Source of the DNA: CAJBLF01 sp964560855
Lineage (GTDB): Bacteria > Patescibacteriota > Gracilibacteria > Absconditabacterales > Absconditicoccaceae
Length of the DNA stretch: 64,000 bases
Direction of reading: 5' to 3'
NCBI GenBank assembly: GCA_964560855.1
Contig: CAZLLU010000001.1
Span: 17,590-81,589 of the forward strand
Shown here: positions 10,174 through 20,354 of the stretch, one piece after another
How the letters are laid out: each line of letters begins with the position of its first letter
Position numbering within the stretch: position 1 is the first letter of the stretch
Program-made: the position numbers and the translations under genes
The notes under the pieces: generated by a model
What the model was told of the DNA's origin: nothing
The model's input: only the letters and a program-made list of their open reading frames with translations
Databases searched by the model: none

Positions 10174-11898
10174 ATGGCTATCCGCAGATTACCTGAATAT
10201 CTTATCAATAGGCTCAAAGCAGGGGAGATCGTTGAAAGACCTGCTTCTATCCTCAAAGAATTAGTGGAAAATAGCTTGGACGCGTGAGCTACGCAGATCA
10301 AGATAGATATTCACGATGGCGGAAAATCACTTATCAGCGTAGAAGATAATGGCTCATGAATAGAATTATCAGATATGGAACTCTTGTTCGAGAGATATGC
10401 GACTTCCAAAATCAATGGCGAACAAGATTTATTCAATCTTGTCAGCTACGGCTTCCGTGGAGAGGCATTGGCCAGTATTGCCGAAGTTAGCAAGACGACT
10501 ATCATCTCCAAAACCGAATATAGCGAGATCGGGACCAAGATTACAAAAGTGTGAATGGATCCTATCGTGAAACATCAGCCGGTAGGGTTCGTCCATGGAA
10601 CTATAGTTACCGTAGAGGACTTATTCTACAACGTGCCTGCAAGACTCAAATTTCTCAAATCATCACAGACAGAATTCTTCTATTGCTACAACTACATCAC
10701 CGATATCGCGATCATGCATCCCGACAAGGCATTCATTTTCAAAAAGAATGACAAAATCGTTTTTGATCTCCAGCCAAGAGCATCATTGATGGAAAGGATT
10801 CAGGATATCTACAAGAAAGATCGATCTCCACATATCAAGGAATTGCAGCATACGGCTGAGGAATTGTCGTTGTATGGAATTATCTGAAATTCACAGCTTC
10901 TGTTTTGATCAGCAGAGAATATCAAGATTTATGTGAATAAGAGGCCAGTCCAGGATAAGATAATCAAGAAGGCATTGATGGATGCCTATTATAGGCAGAT
11001 AGCACCGAACGAATATCCACTCGCATTGCTTATGATAGACGCGAAGCCGAGCTTTGTAGACGTCAATGTGCATCCAAGGAAACTAGAAGTGAAATTTGCA
11101 GATTCCAGAAAAGTATATGATCTCATCTATTCCAATGTTATCAAGTCGCTGGGTGAACATAGGATTTCTACTATCAGTCAACAATTTTCCAGGATGGAAG
11201 TTTCGGCATCATCTACGCCGGTGGTCGAGCAAAATAGTATGTTCGGGGTAGAGGATTTTGCTACAGTAGCGCAACCAGCTGTTACGCAAGCAGTTTCGTT
11301 AGCTACAGAAACCCACGAACAGTTGCGAGACAAAGAGATTGGTGATTACAAAGTTATCGGGCAATTACGGAATTCCTATATATTAGTCGAATCGGCAGAT
11401 TCGTTATTCTACATCGATCAGCATGCATTAGCAGAAAGGATTCTGTTCGAAAATATCAAGGCAGGAGTGAAAGATGGACATCAGTCAGAAATATTATTAC
11501 AACCTATCACTATTGAAATAACAAACTTACCAAACATAGATCAGAAGCTAGATGAAATCAATGCACTTGGATTCGATGTCTCTATGATTGGCGAGAATAA
11601 AGTCGCTATATATTCTGTTCCGCAGATTTTTTCCGTCTACAAAATCGATATGGAGAGCATATTCAATCACATTCTCTATTTGGAAAAAATAACATTCGAC
11701 CATATCTTGGATAAAATCTTCGCGACACATGCGTGCAAGGTTTCCATCAAGGCAGGGGATAGACTCTCACTGCCAGAGATGACGAATTTGGTGAAAGAAG
11801 GCTTATCTGCTATTTCCTGACTTTTTGTCTGTCAGCACGGCAGGCCGTTTTTCATCAAAACACCAAAGGGTGATATCGATAAATTCTTCGACAGATAA
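10174..11898 (+). CDS. mutL: DNA mismatch repair protein MutL
   Basis: 574 residues. The GHKL ATPase has ELVENSLDAG (Gly as UGA), DNGSGI (UGA) and FRGEALASI. The C-terminal region carries the endonuclease motif DQHALAERILFE (DQHAx2Ex4E) and the zinc-site motif CQHGRP, so this MutL probably nicks DNA, as in bacteria without MutH. The segment GQLWNSYIL uses CGG for Trp. The start ATG (MAIRRLPEYLINRLKAGEIVERPAS) matches the family exactly. This gene is the clearest single demonstration that UGA is Gly, because the interruptions fall in invariant motifs. mutS is not in the window. Confidence 0.96.
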
Positions 11899-12001
11899 AA
11901 GCTCCCGTTGGTCGTGATAAATTGATAAAAGGTCCGCTTGGGCGGACCGATAAATATTTTGCGATAAAAAAAGTGGATGTAGAGGCGGATAGTATCCGCC
12001 T
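11893..12001 (+). repeat. Mini-hairpin array with two TCCGCC palindromes
   Basis: Downstream of mutL: GATAAA-spaced hairpins including CCCGTTGG, the palindrome GGTCCGC-ttg-GGCGGACC-like unit at 11931-11948, and AGGCGGAT-agt-ATCCGCCT at 11983-12001. The second one overlaps the transposase remnant. Related palindromes occur at 19459, 23580, 46046 and 63557. Confidence 0.55.
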
Positions 12002-12281
12002 AAATCAATATTGAAAGATTGTCGAAGAATACTTGTTTTCTATATCATCGATATATGAAAATGTTTTTCTTGGGGATTTTGTTGTTATGCCGAATCATAT
12101 CCATGTTATCATAGATATTGATAATGTAGGGGACGCTCACGAGCGTCCCTTACGTCCAAAGAAAAAATTTTTATCGTCGCTTATATGAGCATTCAAAGCT
12201 GTTTCTACAAAAAGAATACATGAAATGTGATTGAAAACGTTTAATATGATAAAAAAACCCGCATTTGCGGGTTTTTTCTAA
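11976..12281 (+). pseudogene. Remnant of an IS200-like (Y1, REP-associated) transposase
   Basis: The plus frame reads LNQYGKIVEEYLFSIS, then YENVFLGDFVVMPNHIHV (MPN at 12087), IIDIDNVGDAHERPLR and LIGAFKAVSTKRIHEMG, with Gly encoded by UGA. These are the hallmark segments of Transposase_17/RAYT proteins, including the HxH of the HUH active site. The N-terminal third and the C-terminus with the catalytic Tyr helix are missing, and the frame runs straight into a terminator. It is therefore a dead fragment. UGA-Gly inside it shows it was decoded with this genome's code. Confidence 0.8.
12251..12277. terminator. Bidirectional Rho-independent terminator
   Basis: A7-CCCGCA-ttt-TGCGGG-T6 hairpin flanked by A and T runs. 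It lies 19 bases beyond the nusA stop and can also terminate rightward transcription past mutL and the transposase remnant. Confidence 0.85.
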
Positions 12282-12296
12282 GAAACTATTTTTTAT

Positions 12297-13325
12297 TTAT
12301 CTAATCTCTATCTGGTATCCAGTAAGCTGCGTAGCCAACTTTACATTAGAAGCTCCTTTACCGATAGCCAATGCTTTTTGGCTTTCATCCATTATGACGA
12401 TGGCTTTGTTCTCATCCAATTCAACGCTGTTAATCTGCGCTGGCTTCAAACAGCTCTTGATCAATTGGATTGGATCTTCCGTATCTTCGATGAAGTCTAT
12501 CTTTTCTCCGTCGAGCAATGAAAGGACGGTATTGATTCTATCTCCCTTGCTTCCAACCATAACTCCAACCGGATCGACTTTTTCCTCGTTAGAATAAACA
12601 ATAATCTTAGTTCTCTTTCCAGGAATTCTTACTATTTTTTCTATACCGACAATACCTTCTTCAAGTTCTGGTACGATTTTTTTCAAAATTGCTTCGATAT
12701 ATTCTGTCGTAGATTGGGTGATTTCCAAGATAATACCACCTTGTCCTTTGGATATCTGTTTCAAGAGTACAAAGATCTCTTCTCCTGGTTCGTACATTCT
12801 ATTTGGTATCTGTCCGTCTGGTTGCAAGACGACTGCTGTTCCTTCAATATCGAGGATGACGCTATCTGCATGGACTCTGATGACTCTCGCTTTCAAAAGC
12901 TCTCCCTGTTTGTTCTGGAATTTATCGTAGAATCTTTCTCTCTCGATTCCCTTTAAACTTTGCTTGATAGTCTGTGCAGCAGATTGCGCAGCAATCCTTG
13001 AAAGCTCCAAACTTTCAGGAGTAACGTCGATAAGAAGTTTTTCTCCCATAGTTACGTCTTTCCTGATTTTCTTAGCTTCTGGTAACGTAATCTGGATTTC
13101 ATCGTCTTCTACATCATTCACTACTTCAAGCTCTCTATATATAGAAACGGTTCCATCATTTTCGATGTTTACAATGATTTCGGACTTCTTGTATTGAGGA
13201 AAGTCCTTTTTGAATCCGGATTTGATACCGGCTTTTACGATCTCCAAGACTTGATATGGGTCGAATTTGTAATCATCTACAAGCGCCATAATCGCTGCTT
13301 GGATGCTTTTACCGTCTAATCTCAT
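12297..13325 (-). CDS. nusA: Transcription termination/antitermination factor NusA
   Basis: 342 residues: N-terminal RNA-polymerase-binding domain, S1 domain (GELLKARVIRVHADSVILDIEG), then KH1 and KH2 (GVMVGSKGDRINTVLSLLDGEKIDF and ALAIGKGASNVKLATQLTGYQIEIR). It ends right after KH2 and lacks the C-terminal repeats of Proteobacteria, as in many bacteria. None of about 23 glycines uses UGA, unlike most genes here, which suggests selection in a highly expressed gene. It binds nascent RNA and RNA polymerase. Confidence 0.95.
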   Translation of the reverse strand: MRLDGKSIQAAIMALVDDYKFDPYQVLEIVKAGIKSGFKKDFPQYKKSEIIVNIENDGTVSIYRELEVVNDVEDDEIQITLPEAKKIRKDVTMGEKLLIDVTPESLELSRIAAQSAAQTIKQSLKGIERERFYDKFQNKQGELLKARVIRVHADSVILDIEGTAVVLQPDGQIPNRMYEPGEEIFVLLKQISKGQGGIILEITQSTTEYIEAILKKIVPELEEGIVGIEKIVRIPGKRTKIIVYSNEEKVDPVGVMVGSKGDRINTVLSLLDGEKIDFIEDTEDPIQLIKSCLKPAQINSVELDENKAIVIMDESQKALAIGKGASNVKLATQLTGYQIEIR

Positions 13326-13338
13326 TTTATTTTTTGGA

Positions 13339-13371
13339 TAAAATAAAAATAGGATAATCTTATTATCCTAT
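13339..13371 (-). terminator. Terminator after hemW
   Basis: Perfect inverted repeat ATAGGATAAT/ATTATCCTAT (13349-13371) with a 3-base loop, followed in minus-strand order by TTTTTATTTTA. It separates hemW from nusA. Confidence 0.7.
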
Positions 13372-13408
13372 ACTGAAGGTAGTCTTTTGGACCCGGTTTG
13401 CAAGGGTA

Positions 13409-14719
13409 TTATATTTTCTCCAGCAAATCCGTCACGATGCTATTATACACATTCATCCCTTCATCCGTAAGTTGCAATTTCTTCCCATCAAAATCAACTA
13501 ATCCTGCTCATTCGTAATTTGTAATTAGTACTTTGTAATTGGGGACTAAAACTGACGTAAATTTCGAAATATCTCAAATACCCTCGCGTGTTCTCAATCT
13601 GAGGAAAAAATCTTCTATTAATATATCTGACTCATTCAATACTTGGACTTCTTTTTCATCGACCCGATTTCATTGGAGATAGTCTTGCATATTGGCGGTG
13701 TTGGTTCGACGAAGACCGAAAGAGGCAAGGGAGGAAATGAGCAAAGGAGGAAAAGAGGAAATTAATTTGTCATTGGTCATTAGTCATTGGTCATTGAAGA
13801 ACGACGCTGCTGATAAGCCTAGTCATAAATAGTTCTCCCTATGCCAGTAGGCCATATTGTGAACTGAAGCTTTGCTGGCATGAGCAAAATTAGAGATTTC
13901 ATATCTCTGGTATCCAGCGTCTTCGATATATGCTTTCAATATCTGAAATTCTTCCATGATCTCATCGTCACTACCATGATATGATGGATTAGACGGGTTG
14001 GATGGATTAGACGGGTTGGATGGGTTGGATGGGATAGGTCCTGTTTTATCTATTCCATCGCTCTTGTCTTTGAGTCATTCGAGCGTATAGAGAGATATGC
14101 TGTCGGCGAGTCCGCTATTCAAAAAGTCGTTCAGAAAATTGCGCTTGAATTCATGTCGGAGTTGTTTGAATCCGTTTTTGCTGACTTGGAATTTACCGAA
14201 GGCGATGAAGTCAAAATTGAAGACGGTGTTCTCCTTTTTGTGTTTCATGAGCTGTCTCAAAAACTCCGCAATCTGCGTAAAATTATACGCCCTTCATGTC
14301 CGTTGCAACACTTCATCGTCGAAACTTTGGATACCGAAACTGAATCTCACTCTTGGGAAATCCTTATATTTTTTGTTGATAGTATCTACGAAATGCAGGA
14401 CTTCGTCCATCGGATTTGGATTGAGTTCTATACTCAGTTCTGCAATATTTTCAAAATTGAACTTTCCTTTGAGGTAATCTATGATATCGATGATCCTGTC
14501 GACGCCGATTCTGCTCGGAGTTCATCATCAGATATAAAGTGTTTTGATTTCTTTATCGGTAAGTTTTTCTGCATAATAATCTATTTCTTTTTTTAATGCT
14601 TCGACATAATTCGTAATTTGTAATTCGTGATTTTCCAATTGGGAAATCGGCATGCTATTGAACGAGCAATAGGCACATTTACTGGCGCAGAATGGTATGT
14701 GGACATAAAGACTTAACAT
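13409..14719 (-). CDS. hemW: HemW-type radical SAM protein (CPO-like) with repeat-derived insertions
   Basis: 436 residues, longer than the usual 380. The radical SAM cluster is CASKCAYC at 11-18. The GGGTPS motif starts at residue 64 and its three glycines are three consecutive UGA codons (14522-14530). Later motifs are SIELNP, FSFGIQSF and YLGLGLSAASF. HemW proteins are heme chaperones or oxygen-independent coproporphyrinogen oxidase relatives; the actual role here is uncertain. Insertions are odd: a (PSN)n tract from 13986-14034 and segments made of TCATTGGTCATTAG-like and AATTACAAATTACGAAT-like repeats, all kept in frame. Confidence 0.87.
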
Positions 14720-14834
14720 AACTAATAATGAATAGTGAAAAATGAAAAATGTAGGATTCGCTAAAATTAATAGACTATTGTGATTTTACAATAGGTAATA
14801 AATATGCAGTACCAACGTTATTTATTGTTAATTG
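14720..14834 (-). repeat. 5' intergenic element with stem-loop
   Basis: In minus-strand order: AATTGTTAATT-type tract, imperfect stem CTATTGTaaaatcACAATAG (near 14771-14790), then a TTTTTCATTTTTCAC tract before the hemW start. It matches the arrangement upstream of nrdR and gyrB. Confidence 0.45.
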
Positions 14835-15716
14835 TTAATTGGATCTCGATATATCGAGTCCTTCGGCGTATTCGAACTTGCCGAGTTTGGATCAGATTTT
14901 ATCTTTTTTGCAATATTCTTTGTAATCAAGGACTTTTTGTTTTTTCACATCCAATGGCTCTTTGGACATCATGCCTGGGCCACCGATACATCATCATTCG
15001 CAGGCGAGGATGTCGAGGAACTTAATATTTTTATTGTTTTTGAACTCTTGGATGCCCGCATCTATTTGTGTAGGACCGTCGATTACGAGTATCTGATCTT
15101 TTGTTAAAATGCCCTTGTAATGCATACTATCTGCTACTCATCCAGCAAGTGGATAAACTTTGGTGTAGTCGTTGTAGAAGTGATCAAAATCAGGAGTACC
15201 ATCTTCAGTAACCGAGAAAGTAAATTCTTCTGGCTTGATATTATTCTCTTTGTTGTAGTCGAGAATATCCTGAAGTTCTTTGAAAGTGATAGCATAATCG
15301 ATGCCATATTGTTTTGCTTCCAGCTTCTTTGCTAAGCATGGCCCGATAAAGAGCGTCTTCCATTCGGGACCATATTGTTTTTTGACGAACCTATGCATGA
15401 CGACCATAGGTGATGAAACATTGATGATATGTTCTTTGAGCTCAGGATATTTCGCATTGATCATCATGACGATGGTAGGACAATTAGGACAGATATATTG
15501 TTTATCAGGATTCTCTTTCAGAATTTTCTCATATTCCATATTGATCAGTTTCGCAGCATAGGTGAGTTCAACAACATTTTCGCAGCCGATTTTTTTGAGA
15601 TCGATGATGATCTCTGGATATGCAAAATCCACTGGGAAACTCGGCGCCAATAGTCAGATGACCTTTTCTTTCCTTAGTGCATCCGCAATACTTTGGAGCT
15701 CGGGAGTGAAAACCAT
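14835..15716 (-). CDS. [FeFe]-hydrogenase-like catalytic-domain protein lacking ferredoxin domain
   Basis: 293 residues corresponding to the C-terminal H-cluster domain family (Fe_hyd_lg_C). Three Cys motifs align with the H-cluster loops: CPNCPTIV (like TSCCPxW), FIGPCLAKKLEA (like PCxxKxxE) and LACEGGCIGGPG (like ACxxGCxxGGGQ), the last with two UGA-Gly. The N-terminal 4Fe-4S domains of true hydrogenases are absent; the protein starts at MVFTPELQS and goes straight to LLAPSFPVDF. It may be a hydrogenase relative, a sensory type or an Fe-S protein with another activity. No maturases (HydEFG) are in the window. Confidence 0.75.
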
Positions 15717-15851
15717 GGAAAATAATTTACATATATAAAACGGACGAATTTCCCGCTTGAGCAGGAAGACCAAAAGTAGACTAATGGTAGCTGCATCACA
15801 GCAATTTTTAGGCAATCTTTTGTCTATCTTTTGTCTATCTTTCAGCTATCG

Positions 15852-17195
15852 TTATAAAGTATATACGATTTTATCGCCAATTTCCAACTCCTTTTTCTCG
15901 TCGAACATCGCTACGATATTTTTCACAGGTATTTCATCTACATCATCAATTTCTGGACAATTCAGCCATGGCCTGACTATGAGTTCAGAGTTCTGAGTTC
16001 AGGGTTTAGAATAGATTTCTGTAATGTAGCCGACGTCTTGCGTTCACTTTCTCGCTGATTCTCTTTCGAACAATTGTTTATTTACTAGCTGTCTGATCTT
16101 GGTGAATCTCGTTCTAATTTCAGCGTCATCGACTTTATTCGATAATTTACTGGAAGCTGCCAATGGCTCATCGTGGTATTCAAAAAGAGCGATATTGTCG
16201 AATTTCGTTTCCTTTACAAATTCCAAAAGTTTCTCGAAATCCTGCTTCGTCTCGCCGGGAAATCCGATGATCAAATTCGTTCTTACAAATCTGATCGGAA
16301 AGGAATCTTTAATCTGAGAAATAAAATTTTTGATATAATTTTCGTCGTAGAATCTGCCCATTCTTTTTAGTATATTCGAACTTATATGTTGTAATGGGAT
16401 ATCGAAATACGGGATAAACTTTTTTAATTTTTTCATCTCTTTGATCTGTTCCAGTGTCACAATATCGGGATAGAGGTAGAGGAGTCTATAGGTAAAATCT
16501 CATTTTAGCTTATCCAACTTTTTCAATAGTTCCAAAAGTTTTGGCTCACCATACAAATCGGTACCATATCTTGTGGTGTCTTGCGCTATCAAAATAATTT
16601 CCTGAATGCCGTTTGCGTTCATCTGTTTCGCCTCGTTCAAGACTTTTTCCATCGCGAGAGATTGCTGTTTTCCTCTAATCGCTGGGATGATACAGAAGGT
16701 GCAATGATTATCACAACCTTCGGCAATTTTTAAATATTCATATTTCTGATCAATGTTCGTGTACACTCTCGGTGTCGTCGGAAATTCAAATTCACCATAT
16801 ACCTTGCTCTCATATCATTTCAATAATTCTTTGATACTGACCTTGTTCATATCTCATCGGGAAAGGTAATGAATTAACTGATTGACAGCTTTAGACTTTA
16901 AACTTTGAGCTTTAAGCTTTTTGTAGTATTGCACGGCGCAACCCATAAGATAGACGGTTTTTTTTGCTTTCAATAACTGCTTCACTGTTGCATCGGCTTC
17001 TTCTCTGCCGGAGGAAATAAATCCACAAGTATTCACAAAAACATAATTCGCATCTTTATCAAACGGATCAGCGAAATAGTTTATCTGATAGTCGTGCGAC
17101 TTCATGCTCATATCGAATATCCTACCCAAAAAATGCTGGCTATCGACCAGATTTTTGGTACATCAGAGATTTATAAGGGAAAAATTAAATTCCAT
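15852..17195 (-). CDS. rimO: RimO-type methylthiotransferase (ribosomal protein S12)
   Basis: 447 residues. The N-terminal UPF0004 domain has LGCTKNLVDSQ (Cys12), FVNTCGF (Cys57) and LMGC. The radical SAM site EGCDNHCTFCIIP has Cys161, 165 and 168, followed by PAIRGKQQS. The C-terminal TRAM domain ends VAMFDEKKELEIGDKIVYTL. GCTKNxVDS favours RimO over MiaB. Two low-complexity tracts shared with intergenic DNA lie in frame: AGCTTTAAA-like at about 16890-16922 and GAGTTCAGAGTTC-like at about 15980-16005. UGA-Gly occurs several times. Confidence 0.88.
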
Positions 17196-17226
17196 ATTTC
17201 ACAAATAAATAATGGGTAAATATAAA

Positions 17227-17336
17227 TTAACAAACCCCCTAAATACCCCTTGACAGGGGGACTTAAAGGAAAAAATATTTATTTTATAAATTTTCCTTTG
17301 GCATCCCTGTTAAGGGAGGTCGGGTGGGTTTGTTAA
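17227..17336. repeat. MITE-like imperfect inverted repeat
   Basis: A 110-base element with 25-base imperfect terminal inverted repeats (TTAACAAACCCCCTAAATAC against its counterpart ending GGGTTTGTTAA). Nested hairpins lie inside: CCCC-ttgaca-GGGG and AAAGGAAAA with TTTTCCTTT around an AT core. It fills the gap between rimO and the truncated end of uvrB. It could fold as one long RNA hairpin. Mobility is inferred from structure only. Confidence 0.6.
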
Positions 17337-17354
17337 AATTTCAAATTATTTTTT

Positions 17355-18908
17355 TTACTCATTACTAAATACTTCTTCAACTCCATCTTTTAGATTATAT
17401 CACTGCATAAACTCCTTGAGATGAGGCTTTTGTTTGAGTAGCTTTTCAATGCTCATGATCAGCGAATCATAATCTCCTGATTTCGGATAGACGTAGGTAA
17501 TTGGGTCTAATAATCATGTTGGTCTAATTATTTGCTCGACAACCTTGTCGGAAAGATTCATTTCATATTCCGCTGGCGTAGCCGATAGAAAGATAGATTT
17601 AGCATCTTTTTTGTGCTTTTTGACCAGTGTGAGCATCTGATTTTCTCCACGAGCGGCTTTCATATTTTTGTACTTATTGTAGATCTCGATATGGGTATTC
17701 GAGACGTTTGCATCGAGGTCGAACGCTTGGTCTGGCATAATATTTTCCATATCGACCCGACCCAAAATCCCTTCTAACTCCTCAAATCTCAATGGTCTGT
17801 GATCGACCGCAGAGGGGAGTCTAAATCAGTATTTTATCAAATTTGTTTTTCTAGCTCTATCGCCTCCTGGCATAGCTCTTAGTTGTGGTAAGGTCATATG
17901 CGATTCATCGACGATGAGGAGAAAATCATCCGGAAAATAATCGAAAATCGTGTTCGGAGGCTGTCACGGTAATCTGTTGTCAAAATATAAGGAATAATTT
18001 TCAATTCCATTCACAAATCCTGTCTCCTTGATCATCCTGATATCGTATTCCACTCTTTTCTTAATTCTCTCAGCCTCTACCAACATTCCCTGTTTTTCAA
18101 ATTCTTTGACTCTGAGCTCTTTCTCGGCATTCATCTGTTCGAGAATGGTATCCAGATCGGAGATATCTTGCAAAAATTGCGTTGCTGGCCGGATGCTGAC
18201 TTTTGTTTTATTTCCATGCGACTCGAATGTTACGGAATCTTTCATTTCTATAATTTCGAGTTTTTCTTCGTTGAAATGCATTCTGTAGACAAACTTTTCC
18301 GTACTGGAAAAGATATCCAGAACGTCCCCCTTGAATTCAAACATACCATGTTCTATCTTCGCTACGATTGGTTTGTACTGCATGCGAAGCAATTGCTTTT
18401 TCAATTCTTTGAAATCATATTCTTGACCGACTTCCAGCTGCAGACAGTTCTCTTCAAAGAATCTCTTCTGTCCTAATCCGTAGAGTGACGATGCAGACGC
18501 TACTACGATAACATCTTTTCTAGTGAGTAATGATGCCATGGTTGCAAGCCTGTACATCTCGATCTCTTGGTTGATGGTTGCTTCTTTCTCGATATATACT
18601 CCTTGGTCTGGTAAATAACTTTCTGGCTGATAATAATCAAAGTAAGAGACAAAGTAATGGACGGCGTTATTCGGAAAAAAATACTTGAATTCTGTCGCAA
18701 GCTGCGCCGCCAAGGTTTTATTGTGCGATATGATTAATGTCGGTTTCTGTATGCTTTGGATGATGTTTGCCATGGTAAAGGTCTTTCCCGTACCAGTCGC
18801 TCAGAGGAGAGTGATCTTCTTTTTGCCACTTTCGAAGGTCTTCATAATCTGCTCGATAGCTTGTGGTTGATCTCATCCTGGCTTATAATTCGATTGCAAC
18901 TGAAACAT
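17355..18908 (-). CDS. uvrB: UvrB, truncated: helicase C-terminal half missing
   Basis: 517 residues against about 660 in complete UvrB. Present are the Walker A GATGTGKT (36-43), the beta-hairpin region YFVSYFDYYQPESYLP, the Walker B DESH (334-337) and YGFRL/PSAVDHRPL. A segment of about 55 extra residues follows RFEELEG before LSATPAEYE. The frame ends in TAA soon after IIRPTGLLDP, so helicase motifs IV-VI and the UVR domain that contacts UvrC are absent. The MITE-like repeat begins 19 bases further on. A CGG in SIWPATQF reads as Trp where a Tyr is usual. It may be non-functional or a lineage-specific short form. Confidence 0.85.
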
Positions 18909-19129
18909 ATAAATTAATTAAGAATTAAGAATAATAAAGCAGAGAGTTTAAAGCTTCAAGTTGTTCTTTAGATTATATTGTAACTTTAAGCTTGAGACTT
19001 TGAACTTTACACTAATAGAATATAGGAAATTCAGTCGTGAATTCCACAGGTAAATAGGATAGTGATAAAATGCTTCTTATTGATATTTGTCTATATGTCA
19101 GTATAAGGATATAACTAAAAACAAAAAAT
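18909..19129. repeat. Intergenic low-complexity tract
   Basis: About 220 gene-free bases holding TTAATTAAGAATTAAG and GTTTAAAGCTTCAAG / AACTTTAAGCTTGAG tracts (18909-19015). The same tract types recur inside rimO and elp3. A likely promoter for the small gene at 19130 could lie near 19095-19115, but I see no strong consensus. Confidence 0.45.
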
Positions 19130-19342
19130 ATGAAAAAGACTAATAGGAAAAGGTATGTTCGTGTATATACGAGCCAAAAAAAGAGGAAAGTAAAAAAAGA
19201 AAACGATGAAAACAGAAAAACGGAAAGAAGAATACCTGATCGTATTCACAATGAAATTGTGGGAGAGTTTTCTATGTACGGTATGACCGTGCGTTATTGA
19301 TTAAATAATCCGTATTTTATAATAAGTGCGGATTTTTTTTAA
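19130..19342 (+). CDS. Small basic protein of unknown function
   Basis: 70 residues, strongly basic in the N-terminal half (MKKTNRKRYVRVYTSQKKRK) with one UGA-Gly (VRYGLNNP). Its end overlaps an AATCCG/CGGATT stem followed by eight T residues, which looks like a built-in terminator. The charge suggests nucleic-acid or ribosome binding, but that is a guess. It could also be a chance ORF. Confidence 0.4.
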
Positions 19343-19373
19343 TCTAATAATATACTAGGAATACTAAGATATG

Positions 19374-19401
19374 AAAAAAACCCGCCTAAGCGAGTTTTTT
19401 C
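19374..19401. terminator. Bidirectional terminator
   Basis: A7-CCCGC-ctaa-GCGAG-T6 hairpin downstream of the small basic ORF and facing rplI. Confidence 0.65.
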
Positions 19402-19403
19402 AC

Positions 19404-19500
19404 CCCTGCGAAGCAGGGATATGATAAGCATGGTTATGCTTCAACTTTAAGACGTAATATCCGCCCAGGCGGATGACAAATGCTTCGCGCTTCAATACTG
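19404..19500. repeat. Mini-hairpin array
   Basis: Hairpins CCCCTGC-gaa-GCAGGG, AAGCAT-ggtt-ATGCTT, the palindrome ATCCGCC-ca-GGCGGAT (19459-19474) and a short GCTTCGCGC unit, separated by AT spacers such as GTAATAT and GACAAATG. It lies downstream of rplI. Confidence 0.5.
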
Positions 19501-19562
19501 CTTAATAATAGCTGTATCATAGCGGATTTTTGGCAATTTTTAGTCAATTATTCGTCTGTCAT

Positions 19563-20210
19563 TTAGTCTTTAAATTTTTCTTTCAATCTCTTGATAGTCT
19601 CGGCTCTCTTTGCTTGTTTAGCTGCTTCTCTTTCTGCTGCTATCTCTTCTCTGGTTTTTTTGACCTTTACATCTTCTTCTGCTTCTTCTTTTTTAGCTCA
19701 CTTCTTGTTCTTAGCTAATTTTTCAGCTTCTTCAGGATCTTGCTCTATTTTTACGATAACTTCTTTTTTGAGCTCTTTATACATAAATGGAACAGTGAAG
19801 CTTCCAAGTGCAGCAATCTTTTTCTTGAATTTGAAATAATGTGGCTCTATCTCAGCTCCATAGATTTCATTAATTTTGGCCGCGATATCGTTTTCGTCGA
19901 CTTTCGCGTAGAGTGTTCCGTCAGCGTTTGCTTTTCTAACGAGGGTTATTCCTTCGTCGTTGTGGAGCTTGACGAACAAATCTTCTAGTCCGTGTGCTTT
20001 TTTCTCTCTATCGACTTCAGCAGCCTTCATCTTCTGAGCAAACTTGTTTTTGTTCATAGAATCTGCCAATACGGCGATATTTTTCGGTAAGAGGACGTTC
20101 CTTGCATAAATAGGTTTTACTTTGACAATCTCGAACTTTTCTCCGAGGTGTTTGTCGCTCTGTAAGAGAATGACGTCTATCACCTTGTTCTCTGTTTTTC
20201 TCTTTGGCAT
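19563..20210 (-). CDS. rplI: 50S ribosomal protein bL9
   Basis: 215 residues: N-terminal L9 domain (DVILLQSDKHLGEKFEIVKVKPIYARNVLLPKNIAVLA) and C-terminal RNA-binding domain. A lysine/glutamate-rich extension of about 45 residues follows a UGA-Gly (KNKKGAKKEEAEE). Under the standard code the extension would be lost. Some CPR lineages lack bL9, so its presence is informative. It binds 23S rRNA. Confidence 0.93.
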
Positions 20211-20354
20211 TATGATAAACTAATGATTAAAAACTAACAAAAAAATTAAGCGAGAGAATATATACGGATTCTAGTGGCAATTTCAAATGAAAATATATAT
20301 GAGATTTTTTGCAAAATATAGAAAAATGTATATAATAGAGATAATTTATTCTAT

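Noticed and set aside
10174..11898. MutL and many other genes appear broken into several pseudogene-like ORFs
   Set aside because: Every break is a TGA at a glycine position in conserved motifs; with UGA=Gly the frames are intact.
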